A stretch of DNA of 6,759 nucleotides from Chloroflexota bacterium (GTDB taxonomy: Bacteria; Chloroflexota; UBA11872; VXNJ01), in assembly GCA_026708165.1 (NCBI GenBank), contig JAPOVO010000095.1:392-7150 (forward strand), given 5' to 3'. Position numbers and translations under genes: made by a program. The notes under the pieces are model-generated. The model did not search any database. It was not told where the DNA came from and was given only the letters and a program-made list of their open reading frames with translations. Position 1 is the stretch's first letter. Each line of letters begins with the position of its first letter. Positions 1 to 6,574 of this stretch are shown here, piece after piece.

Positions 1-599
1 GCGCGCTTGCGGCCGCCATACGCCAGCACGCGCCGGTCGAGACTGTCCGCAGCTTCGCGGCCGGAGGGCGAAGCCCCAGGGGCGAGAATCACCTCCGCGA
101 AATGCCCCAGGCCGACCGCGGTCGCTAGGGACGACCAGCCCGCCGCGCCGGAAGTGACGATCACCGGCTCGCTTCGTCGACAGGCGAGCGCCAAGCCGAA
201 TGCAAGGCCATCGCAAACGACGACGTCTTCGCGGCGCACCAGCTTGCCGATGACCACAACGGCGTCCGACAAATCGCCGTACGCACGTGTGCCGAAGCGT
301 TTTCTCAGCGGATCGTGAGGATCGCGGTCAAGCACGGACTGGCCGTCCGGTCCGATCGGTATGAGGTGAACTCCGGCTATATGGCGCTTCGGAAAGTCCG
401 GTGCGAGCCGAATCCACTTTTCCAGGGGGGCGGCGGGGGTGACCAACGCACCGATCACCCCCTGGTTGCGACGCGCGCGGGAGGCCCGCACCCAGCGTAT
501 CCAGGGAGGAAGCTCCAGTACCGGGGGCCAGAGTGACCAGCGTTGGAACCAGCGGCGGGCCGGATGGTCCGGGTCGTCAGGCACCGTCGTGCTGCGCAT
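1..599 (-). CDS. Partial TOPRIM-domain protein (phage/plasmid primase-like), catalytic acids replaced
   Basis: This reading frame is open for 199 codons from ATG at 599 to the left edge, so the C-terminus is missing. Residues about 8-40 (DHPARRW..., then LPPWIRW) and 72-105 (IAGVHLIPIGPDG) resemble the segment before the TOPRIM fold in Toprim_3-type primase/helicase proteins. The fold follows at about 112-199: VVVCDGLAFGLALA, then VIVTSGAAGWSSL, then a strand ending in GREAA. In the family the first motif carries a catalytic Glu and the last strand a DxD that binds metal. Here these positions read Asp130 and Gly175-Ala-Ser177, so primase or nuclease chemistry is doubtful. The usual N-terminal zinc-finger part is absent: the frame closes at TGA 645-647, and the only other start in between is TTG at 611-609. 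I see no clear ribosome-binding site before ATG 599. It may be a truncated or decaying mobile-element gene. The family call is from motif memory. Confidence 0.72.
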   Translation of the reverse strand, partial: MRSTTVPDDPDHPARRWFQRWSLWPPVLELPPWIRWVRASRARRNQGVIGALVTPAAPLEKWIRLAPDFPKRHIAGVHLIPIGPDGQSVLDRDPHDPLRKRFGTRAYGDLSDAVVVIGKLVRREDVVVCDGLAFGLALACRRSEPVIVTSGAAGWSSLATAVGLGHFAEVILAPGASPSGREAADSLDRRVLAYGGRKR

Positions 600-792
600 C
601 AGCAGATGCAAACCAGATTGGAGGATAGGGCAGCGACCTGAAAGTCAGACGTCGTTTAACTAGCAAGTCAATTTACCACGTTCGGTAATAGTTCGGTAGG
701 GTCAATGATTGCGAGCTTCTGCGATTCTCAACCAATCGGGCTCCGCGAGCCGATGACTGCCAGTGACTCAGTGAGTGTCGGCGACTGAAGGG
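600..792. other. Intergenic gap between SRAP and the TOPRIM gene
   Basis: The 193 bases hold no gene I can support on either strand. The segment about 655-715 is clearly richer in A+T than its surroundings. It contains the direct repeat at 680-698 and a short hairpin, GGCTC-cgc-GAGCC, near 738-752. That hairpin lies downstream of the SRAP stop on the minus strand but has only a 5-bp stem and no proper T run, so I do not call it a terminator. Confidence 0.6.
680..698. repeat. Direct repeat GTTCGGTA x2, matching GTTC-N7-GTTC
   Basis: GTTCGGTA occurs at 680-687 and again at 691-698, an 11-bp period (about one helical turn). The core fits GTTC-N7-GTTC, the LexA operator form known in Alphaproteobacteria. 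It lies 81 bp upstream of the minus-strand TOPRIM gene start and beyond the 3' end of SRAP. Its operator role is inference. An 8-base match of this kind is not rare in several kilobases. Confidence 0.35.
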
Positions 793-1458
793 CTACGCCA
801 CGCGGGTGATTAACTCGGATCCGTCGTTGGCGACGGAGTTTACGAGCGTCGAGACCTCGTAGGCCTCCATCGCATCGTCGGGATAGGGCATTAGAACGCT
901 CCGCAGCCGACTGGGATCTTCAATGCTCGGATCCAGCCAGAAGTCCTCCCTGTCTCTAGGCAGAACGACGGGCATGCGGTGATGAATCGGCTTTAGCAGC
1001 TCGTTCGCCGAGGTCGTGATGATCGCGCACGTCGGTATCCGGTTGCCTTGGTCGTCTTTCCACACAGACCAGATGCCCGCGAACGCAAAGGGCTCTGCCG
1101 ACCGCATTGCGATCCGCATGGGGCGCTTGCCCGACGGCGTCCGCTGCCACTCGTAGAATCCGTCGGCGAGGACTAGACAACGCCTGCGTTTGAAGGCGTC
1201 TCGGAAGGATGGCTTATCGGCGACCGTCTCAGCCCTGGCGTTGATCATGCGGCTGCCTATGCGGCGGTCTTTCGCCCAGAAGGGGACCAGGCCCCAGCGC
1301 ATGAAACCGGCGCGTCGCGACTCACCGCCGACAACCGTGAGGACGTCTTGCGTGGGCGCGACGTTGTAGGCCGATTGGAGCGTCAGCTGGGAGGGATCAA
1401 ACTCGAACCGCTCGCCGAGCACCGTCAGGTTTGAGATCAGGTTATATCGACCGCACAT
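793..1458 (-). CDS. yedK: SRAP-domain protein (SOS response-associated, YedK/HMCES-like)
   Basis: The protein has 221 residues, the normal size for a bacterial SRAP. The family is known to bind abasic sites in single-stranded DNA and to form a stable thiazolidine crosslink through the N-terminal cysteine, shielding the lesion. I chose ATG 1458 because it gives MCGRYN, placing the catalytic Cys at position 2 after Met removal. A longer open frame starts at 1515, but it would bury this residue. Other key residues are present: Asn73 in MINARAET, Glu103 in ADGFYEW and His159 in IHHRMPVVL. The motif MRWGLVPFWA at about 53-62 is also typical. No strong Shine-Dalgarno precedes the start (GGGC lies 7 nt upstream). 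It is transcribed on the same strand as the TOPRIM gene and divergently from the metallopeptidase. Nothing suggests inactivation. Confidence 0.95.
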   Translation of the reverse strand: MCGRYNLISNLTVLGERFEFDPSQLTLQSAYNVAPTQDVLTVVGGESRRAGFMRWGLVPFWAKDRRIGSRMINARAETVADKPSFRDAFKRRRCLVLADGFYEWQRTPSGKRPMRIAMRSAEPFAFAGIWSVWKDDQGNRIPTCAIITTSANELLKPIHHRMPVVLPRDREDFWLDPSIEDPSRLRSVLMPYPDDAMEAYEVSTLVNSVANDGSELITRVA

Positions 1459-1631
1459 GGTCAGCCCATGATGAACTCGTCGGCCCTCGGCATGCAACAT
1501 CGCGGCGCACATCACCTGCCAACCTCGATTCGCCCGTGGTGCTTGCGATTCCGGCGGGACCTCACCGCGTGTTCGCGTATGCTAAGCCGGGTTTTCGAAG
1601 ATGTGCTTGACAAGAGGTCGAGACCGTCCAT
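1459..1631. promoter_or_regulatory. Divergent intergenic region between SRAP and metallopeptidase genes
   Basis: These 173 bases separate two gene starts that point away from each other, so promoters for both should lie here. I see only partial matches. TATGCT at 1578-1583 could be a -10 element for the plus-strand gene. A perfect TTGACA at 1607-1612 lacks a -10 at proper spacing before the start codon. No convincing operator is visible. Confidence 0.4.
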
Positions 1632-3830
1632 TTGTCGCAATTTAAACGACTCGTCTCAGCGATCATTCTGGCAGGAGTCCTGTCGGCCGTGGTCGGCACG
1701 GCGGCGGCCCACGAGGATCACAGCACCGACCAGTGGCCGATGACCTGCGTCGATCTCAACGACATCGTCGAGGAGCATCTAGGAAACCCACACAACGTCG
1801 GCATTTACCAGCGCACATTCGGCGACCAAGCCGAAGCCGCCTGCCAGAACGATCACGGCAACGACGTCAGAGCCGTGTTCGGCTGGGCGATTGCAGACGA
1901 GACCGGCGGGCAAATGGAATCCGCCTACTTGGAACTTGACTGGCCAACCACCTGCGTCGAGCTGAACGACATCGTCGAGGGCCATTTGGGCAACGAGGGC
2001 AATGTCGCCATCTACCAGAACACCTTCGGCGACCACGCCGAGGCCGCCTGCCAGAACGACCACCGCGAGGACGTGCGCTCCGTCTTCGCTTGGGCAATTC
2101 CAGTACCAACACCAGAACCGACGCCGCTATCCACGCCGGCGCCGCGGCGAGCCTTCACCGGCCCTTGGTATTACCGAACCGCCGCCCACAGGCACGACGC
2201 TCTCATTTCCTCCGAAGCCGGTCTGGATAGCAAGGCGTGGCTCTTCGCCAGGTGCGACACTGCAGGCGCCAGGCCCGATTTCCGCGTCTACCTCTACTGG
2301 TTTGGATCAGACGTCTCTGAACTGTCCGACAGGGAAATACGACGGCTCGAAGTTATATATCGGTTCCACGATCAGGAGGACGCGGTAGCGGGGTGGTGGG
2401 ACGCATGGCGAAATGAGGACGGCGCAACATTCATCATTCTTGACGACAACAAGCGCGCGGCGTTCGCCCGCCAGTTGATGACTTCGCCCGGATTGCACGT
2501 CCGCCTTACGAAATCGGGCCAGTCAACCGACTTCTACTTCGGAGGACACTCGCACGATGAACACCCCGTCATTACGGTTATGCGTCATTGCGGTGAGAGC
2601 GTTGCAGCTCCGCCCGCGCCACCGGCCCTGACGCCCTCGGCCACGCAAGAATCCCAGGTCGACCTCGTCGCGATGCTGGAAACCCTCGGTCCGGCAGTCG
2701 CCCAGCTTCGCGGCCTCCCACAGTGGGACGGTGAGGCAGCCCTGCTGACTCGCAACATGCTCAGGGAGCGCTTGGAAATGGACTTCGCCGAGGCGTATCC
2801 ATCGGAGGCGTCGGACCTAGATCAGTTGGAGTGGGAACTGCTAGGCATCCTCAGTCCCGAGCAGGACATCGTCCAGCTGCAACTGAGCCTGCTGACCGAA
2901 CAGATCGGCGGGTTCTACGACCCGGACGACGAATCGATGGTTGTAGTCGGAGACAACGGCACGTCTGTGCCGCTCCTCGTTTGGACGCTCGCGCACGAAT
3001 ACGTCCACGCTCTTCAGGACCAGGAGTTCGATCTGGACGCAATCGACGAGTCCATAGGCGAGGAAAATCACGACGCGCTGCTTGCGTTCCGGGCGCTCGT
3101 GGAAGGCGACGCCACACTCGCGGCCGCCCAGTACACCCGCGCGACGCTCTCGCTGGAAGAGTTGGGCGACCTGACGGCGAGCGGAGATTCATCCGGCGAC
3201 GCCCTCGACTCTGCCTCACGGGCGCTCCGGTACCTTCTGCGATTTCCGTACGGTACGGGTCCGCAATATGTCTTGTCGTTGATCCAGCGTGGTGGCTGGA
3301 GCTGGAGCGTCGTGAATGAGGCCTACGTCAGGTTGCCCGCTTCCACCGAGCAAGTGATGCATCCTGAAAAATATGTTGCCGCCGAAGCGCCGCTGGAAGT
3401 CGATCTGCCAAATCTAGAGGCTGTTCTATCCCCGGGTTGGCAGGAGGTGCGCCGCAACGTCACCGGTGAGTTCTTCACCAGTGTGCTGCTGGGATCCGGA
3501 ATCGACGTGCCGACCGCCCGCCAAGCGGCGGCGGGGTGGGGCGGGGACGCTTATGTTCTCTACCGCAACGAGAGCGGCCAGGGGCTGACGACGATGAAGT
3601 TCCGCTGGGACACCAGCGACGACCTGGTCGAATTCTGGACGGCGCTCGTCGATTTTCTCTTGGGCGGAGGCCTTGGCTCCGGGGCTTCCGAGGTCGGTGA
3701 AGCAACCGCGCAATGGTCCGGGTCTGACCGCACCGCCCGCGCGCTCCGACTGGCCGACTCCGTAGTACTTATCGTCGGACACGATCCGCAGGCCGTTAGT
3801 CTGGCCGCCGACTTGCTATCTCGCGGCTAG
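1632..3830 (+). CDS. Secreted multidomain zinc metallopeptidase-like protein
   Basis: The 732-residue protein starts at TTG 1632. This is the only usable start after the in-frame TGA at 1608-1610, and it begins a clean signal peptide (residues 1-26, ending TAAA before HEDH). AAGAGG lies 14 nt upstream as a distant ribosome-binding site. Residues 34-87 and 103-156 are two copies of a repeat with two cysteines each. A Thr/Pro linker (157-172) leads to a beta-rich domain (about 173-320) bounded by Cys208 and Cys320. Its pattern resembles the VasI-like fold, which is inference. A second Ala/Pro linker precedes the C-terminal domain (about 340-732) with HEYVH at 455-459 and EGDAT at 491-495, a gluzincin zinc site: two His, catalytic Glu456 and Glu491 as third ligand. 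It probably acts outside the membrane. The substrate is unknown. No partner gene is adjacent. Confidence 0.85.
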   Translation: MSQFKRLVSAIILAGVLSAVVGTAAAHEDHSTDQWPMTCVDLNDIVEEHLGNPHNVGIYQRTFGDQAEAACQNDHGNDVRAVFGWAIADETGGQMESAYLELDWPTTCVELNDIVEGHLGNEGNVAIYQNTFGDHAEAACQNDHREDVRSVFAWAIPVPTPEPTPLSTPAPRRAFTGPWYYRTAAHRHDALISSEAGLDSKAWLFARCDTAGARPDFRVYLYWFGSDVSELSDREIRRLEVIYRFHDQEDAVAGWWDAWRNEDGATFIILDDNKRAAFARQLMTSPGLHVRLTKSGQSTDFYFGGHSHDEHPVITVMRHCGESVAAPPAPPALTPSATQESQVDLVAMLETLGPAVAQLRGLPQWDGEAALLTRNMLRERLEMDFAEAYPSEASDLDQLEWELLGILSPEQDIVQLQLSLLTEQIGGFYDPDDESMVVVGDNGTSVPLLVWTLAHEYVHALQDQEFDLDAIDESIGEENHDALLAFRALVEGDATLAAAQYTRATLSLEELGDLTASGDSSGDALDSASRALRYLLRFPYGTGPQYVLSLIQRGGWSWSVVNEAYVRLPASTEQVMHPEKYVAAEAPLEVDLPNLEAVLSPGWQEVRRNVTGEFFTSVLLGSGIDVPTARQAAAGWGGDAYVLYRNESGQGLTTMKFRWDTSDDLVEFWTALVDFLLGGGLGSGASEVGEATAQWSGSDRTARALRLADSVVLIVGHDPQAVSLAADLLSRG
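1731..2099 (+). repeat. Two in-frame 162-bp repeats inside the secreted peptidase gene
   Basis: Copy 1 spans 1731-1892 and copy 2 spans 1938-2099, offset 207 bp. The encoded 54-residue units share 41 identical positions, including WP.TCV.LNDIVE, IYQ.TFGD, AEAACQNDH and WAI. Each has two cysteines about 32 residues apart, which could form a disulfide in the exported protein. The DNA copies are also similar, which suggests a fairly recent internal duplication or ongoing homogenisation. Confidence 0.9.
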
Positions 3831-3924
3831 CCGTCACCCGGTGCGGGCTGGCGGCTGGATTTTGAGCTCGGGACGGGAGCGCCCCTGATCCGCTGTTGGG
3901 ACCGCGCTGCGCGTGACTTTGCTC
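3831..3924. other. Short gap after the metallopeptidase gene
   Basis: These 94 bases follow the metallopeptidase stop and reach the end of the PIN remnant on the other strand. I see no gene, no strong hairpin with a T run and no repeat, although a terminator for two convergent units would be expected here. Confidence 0.5.
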
Positions 3925-4142
3925 CTATGTAGTCATAGGGTCCAGTTCGTAGCCGTCGACGCCGCACTCGGTTCTCCGGGTAATTCGCCGGAAATCACTG
4001 ACAGTTCTACTGGCCTCGATTTCGGAGCCAAGGCCGGCCGGCGATGATCTGAGTGTCGGTCCACAGCATCAGCCGCGGCCAAGATTGCCAGCCAGGCCTC
4101 TCCTCGAGTTTCGTGGCCACTTGGACTCTCGCAGCGTCGCAA
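3925..4142 (-). pseudogene. Decayed PIN-domain (VapC-like toxin) C-terminal remnant
   Basis: Three minus-strand frames together read like the second half of a PIN-domain ribonuclease toxin. One frame gives EAWLAILAAADAV (about 4095-4057). The next gives TDTQIIAG, matching the DtqIAA segment that carries a catalytic Asp. The last gives EASRTVSDFRRI and ends ELDPMTT at the TAG 3927-3925, matching the ATRNvsDF...dPW ending typical of VapC proteins. The second shift falls on GGCCGGCCGGC at 4032-4042. Removing one 4-bp unit joins TDTQIIAG to LGSEIEASRTVSDF in a single frame. The first shift also appears to have lost about six residues. No N-terminal half or paired antitoxin is seen. It lies 12 bases behind the AbiEii stop. 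PIN toxins act as Mg-dependent RNases; this one cannot be functional as it stands. Confidence 0.5.
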
Positions 4143-4154
4143 GCGCCAGTCGTA

Positions 4155-5516
4155 CTAGACGGCGTCGATGTATCCAGAGCGTGAGCTGCAAGCCCACTCA
4201 GTCCCGGGCTGCTTGTGCGGACGCAATCGCGTATAGCGTTTCTTGCGGCGGAATCTCCGACCGCAACTCCAACAGACCACGGTGTAGCGGGGACCGCTCC
4301 GAACCCGAGTTCTCATACCGACGCGACGCGGTGTGCCGGGGGCTGGGATTGATCCAGCCTCGGGAAATTCGATCGCATATCGCGGCGTAAATGGCTGGTT
4401 CGTGACCTCGACCGCCTGGATGCGGTCGAGACGGTACGCCCGGTGCCCGCGGCCGTCGGCACGAAGCGCGTGGAGAAGGAAGTTACCGGCGCTGGTCACC
4501 CTCAGTGAGTACGGTTCGATCAGTCGGTTCCGGCCCCGGTAGCGAAGATCGACAAGCAACCGGTTTACGGCGGCAAAGCGTACAGGCTCCAGCATGGCCC
4601 CCAATCCGCGAGTCCAGAAAGTAGGCGGCGGTTCCCAGAGCCGTTCATCCAGGCCCAGCGGTACCGGCGCCGGCACTGCAATACCCTCGTCGCCGTCGAG
4701 CCACGCGAACAATTGTGGGACCTCGGACCAGAAATGTTCGAAGTCCGGAAGCGCTCGCAGCTGGTGATCCAGCATATTTGCCCACTCGCTCCGGAGTTCG
4801 GCGAACATAGGCGAATCGGCGATACTCTCTGCGGAGGGCACGGGAACACTCTTTGCCTCACACTTCTGCACAAGCACCTCTCGGACGAGCGCAGCGTGCT
4901 GCCGAAAGTCCGGTCGGCGAAAGAGGTTGACGATGTCGTAGAGGTCCCGGGGCCGGCAACGTTCCCCCATTGCTCGCAGCTTTTCCGCGAACACTTCCTC
5001 GAAACCGTAGCAGCGGACCTGCGCTGGCGCCGGAAAGCCGTCGGGGTAGTCATGGCTGATGGATCTCATGACCGGCGGCCTCACGACTACTTCGTCGCCG
5101 GTGAGGTCAAGTTTGATACGTGCAGGCCCGGGAGCGCCGCGGGGACCGCGATAGTACACGCGTCCCTCGGAAGAGCTGCCCGTTGGTCGGGACCGGCAGA
5201 CGGGCGGACTTACCGAGAAGTCAATACCGGATTCCTGGTTGACGCGATCAAGCACGGGCGAAATCGCATCCAATACCTGATGGGGCTCAATCGGACCGCC
5301 TTCGAGTACGGTGAAGTCGAGATCCTCCGAAAAGCGGTAGGTTTCTATGTAGCACTTCTTCAAGCAGGTTCCGCCCTTGAACACCCAAGTTGTGCTGAGT
5401 TGCGGATCCGCCCCGATGCCCCAGAGGAGCCAGCCAAGAACGTAATCCTTCTCAACTACCTCGTCGCGGAGGCCCCAACTCCTAACCCGGTCGTCAAGAT
5501 CGGCTCGTCCAATCAT
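4155..5516 (-). CDS. abiEii: AbiEii-type nucleotidyltransferase toxin with WYL-like and zinc-finger C-terminus
   Basis: The protein has 453 residues, versus about 300 for a plain AbiEii toxin. Residues 1-270 carry the family motifs in order: VVEKDYVLGWLL at 20-31, FKGGTCLKK at 46-54, RFSEDLDF at 61-68 (Asp65, Asp67), IKLDLT at 134-139 (Asp137), and AEKLRAMGERCRPRDLYDI at 177-195. The fold is a DNA polymerase beta-like nucleotidyltransferase; in AbiE systems the toxin causes reversible growth arrest. Residues about 313-385 resemble a WYL domain (LRYRGRNRLIEPYSL, then HRAYRLDRI and PFTPRY), a nucleic-acid or ligand-sensing fold. Residues 411-450 form a likely zinc finger: Cys415, Cys418, His434, Cys443, ending SGYIDAV. 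The start overlaps the abiEi stop as ATGA with no separate ribosome-binding site, so translation is probably coupled. The WYL and zinc assignments are from pattern and less sure than the toxin call. Confidence 0.88.
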   Translation of the reverse strand: MIGRADLDDRVRSWGLRDEVVEKDYVLGWLLWGIGADPQLSTTWVFKGGTCLKKCYIETYRFSEDLDFTVLEGGPIEPHQVLDAISPVLDRVNQESGIDFSVSPPVCRSRPTGSSSEGRVYYRGPRGAPGPARIKLDLTGDEVVVRPPVMRSISHDYPDGFPAPAQVRCYGFEEVFAEKLRAMGERCRPRDLYDIVNLFRRPDFRQHAALVREVLVQKCEAKSVPVPSAESIADSPMFAELRSEWANMLDHQLRALPDFEHFWSEVPQLFAWLDGDEGIAVPAPVPLGLDERLWEPPPTFWTRGLGAMLEPVRFAAVNRLLVDLRYRGRNRLIEPYSLRVTSAGNFLLHALRADGRGHRAYRLDRIQAVEVTNQPFTPRYAIEFPEAGSIPAPGTPRRVGMRTRVRSGPRYTVVCWSCGRRFRRKKRYTRLRPHKQPGTEWACSSRSGYIDAV

Positions 5517-6361
5517 TCGGTTGCAGGGTCGCGGGACGCGAGCTGCGCAACGTTCACGCGTAGGTTCCAGCGCGAGACAACTGGACCGGTGGCGGGGCGA
5601 GCCGGATCGAGGCGACTGAGGCCAGTGGTAATCCGCGCGCGGCAGGCATCCGTGAACTCAGGATTGGCGAAGCCATGTCGTTCCGACAAGTATCCGAGAC
5701 GCTTGAAGACCGTGCCTCGACCAAGGCGGTCGCCATAGTCCAACAGCATGCCGGGATCAAAATGCTCGCTCTCGAAATACGCCTCTACAACTTCCGATGC
5801 GTGCAACGCACCTCCTCCGGATGCCGGAACGTCGAGGACGTCAATCACGGTGCGATGTGGGTCTGAAACGCCTACCGCAACTTGGTGTCGCCATTCCCGT
5901 CGAGTGCCGAACAAGCTCGTCTGAGGCGCGGTTCGGATGATGAAACCGGTTCCCTGGACGGTCTGGCGGCGCGGCCTGACCTTGCGGCCAGAGACCACAT
6001 AGATCACGCGGAAGATCTGGTCAGTTAGGCCCCAATGCTCTGCTGCGCTCCATCCGCCGATGTACCCGGGAGAGAAGAGCGCGGCTGCCACTACCCAGGG
6101 GTCTTCGCGCCACGCCCTGGGCTCCGACGCTTCGAGTGGCACGCCGATGTACCAGCCTTGGCGTACGCGGGCGAGCCATCCCCCTCTGGCCAGCGCGGCA
6201 AGCAGGCGGCGAGCATGTCCTATGTCGATGTCCAATACGGAAGCGGCCCTCGCTGCATCGAACGGTCCCGTGCACGCTCGGTGGAGAGCCATCAAGGCCC
6301 GTCGGTGTTGAGCTGTTACGCCAGCCAGTGTCTCGTCTGAATGGGTCATGGGAGAGAGCAT
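5513..6361 (-). CDS. abiEi: AbiEi-type antitoxin / autorepressor
   Basis: The protein has 282 residues, usual for this family. Residues about 15-74 form a winged helix-turn-helix: an AlaAlaSerVal...ArgArgLeuLeu helix pair, then RGGWLARVRQGWYIGVP, the characteristic wing of AbiEi antitoxins. The remainder (about 85-235) is the C-terminal antitoxin domain, with PGYIGGWSAAEHWGL and SDPHRTVIDVL as recognisable family stretches. AbiEi proteins neutralise AbiEii and repress their own promoter by binding repeats upstream. The gene precedes the toxin gene and overlaps it by 4 bp, the standard AbiE order. The start is uncertain. ATG 6361 has GAGG only 2 nt upstream, while ATG 6349 (278 residues) has the same GAGG 14 nt upstream. 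Neither spacing is ideal. The frame is intact, and I see no sign of decay. Confidence 0.9.
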   Translation of the reverse strand: MLSPMTHSDETLAGVTAQHRRALMALHRACTGPFDAARAASVLDIDIGHARRLLAALARGGWLARVRQGWYIGVPLEASEPRAWREDPWVVAAALFSPGYIGGWSAAEHWGLTDQIFRVIYVVSGRKVRPRRQTVQGTGFIIRTAPQTSLFGTRREWRHQVAVGVSDPHRTVIDVLDVPASGGGALHASEVVEAYFESEHFDPGMLLDYGDRLGRGTVFKRLGYLSERHGFANPEFTDACRARITTGLSRLDPARPATGPVVSRWNLRVNVAQLASRDPATE

Positions 6362-6486
6362 ATCCTCGGCAACGGTTCAAGCGCGGGTCTCTAGAGCCAG
6401 TCAGTAATACTACATCACGAGGCAACTTTTCTTACCCCTGTCGTGTAATAGCGCACTTGGATATAGTAGGGCGGGTCTCACTTTGG

Positions 6487-6507
6487 TCGCGAGCTATTTC
6501 GCGAGCT
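6487..6507. repeat. Tandem TCGCGAGCT repeat with 3-bp spacer
   Basis: TCGCGAGCT is at 6487-6495 and again at 6499-6507, a 12-bp period. Because TCGCGA is itself palindromic, the pair can also fold as a 6-bp stem. It lies about 126 bp upstream of abiEi, so an operator role is possible but unproven. Confidence 0.45.
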
Positions 6508-6544
6508 GTTCCATTCGCTAGAGATCCGTCCCCGGCGGACTTGT

Positions 6545-6563
6545 CTGCGAGGAACGTTCGCAG
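6545..6563. other. Hairpin CTGCGA / TCGCAG
   Basis: A perfect 6-bp stem (6545-6550 with 6558-6563) encloses a 7-base loop. It extends by G-C and G-T pairs on each side if RNA is made. No T run follows on either strand, so it does not look like an intrinsic terminator. Confidence 0.4.
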
Positions 6564-6574
6564 GCGGACAGCAT

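Noticed and set aside
7..318. A 103-codon plus-strand frame at the left end
   Set aside because: It is antisense to the TOPRIM gene, and its translation is low-complexity Arg/Ser/Pro with no family resemblance.
738..752. Hairpin downstream of SRAP as a terminator
   Set aside because: The stem is only 5 bp with a 3-base loop, and no T run follows on the minus strand.
1459..1515. N-terminal extension of SRAP to ATG 1515
   Set aside because: It would place 19 residues before MCGRY, and SRAP proteins need Cys at position 2.
1607..1612. Perfect TTGACA as -35 of the metallopeptidase promoter
   Set aside because: At 16-18 bp spacing the -10 would fall on the start codon with a poor match, so a promoter here is unlikely unless the transcript is leaderless.
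3933..4142. Intact 69-codon minus-strand small gene
   Set aside because: Only its first part looks like protein from a known family. The rest makes better sense in the other two frames as a frameshifted PIN remnant.
4713..5738. A 341-codon open frame on the plus strand
   Set aside because: It lies entirely antisense to the well-supported abiEi/abiEii genes, has no recognisable motif, and such mirror frames are common in GC-rich DNA.
6383..6479. GCGGGTCTC direct repeat at 6383-6391 and 6471-6479
   Set aside because: A 9-base repeat within about 400 bases is close to chance expectation, and its 88-bp spacing has no clear meaning.
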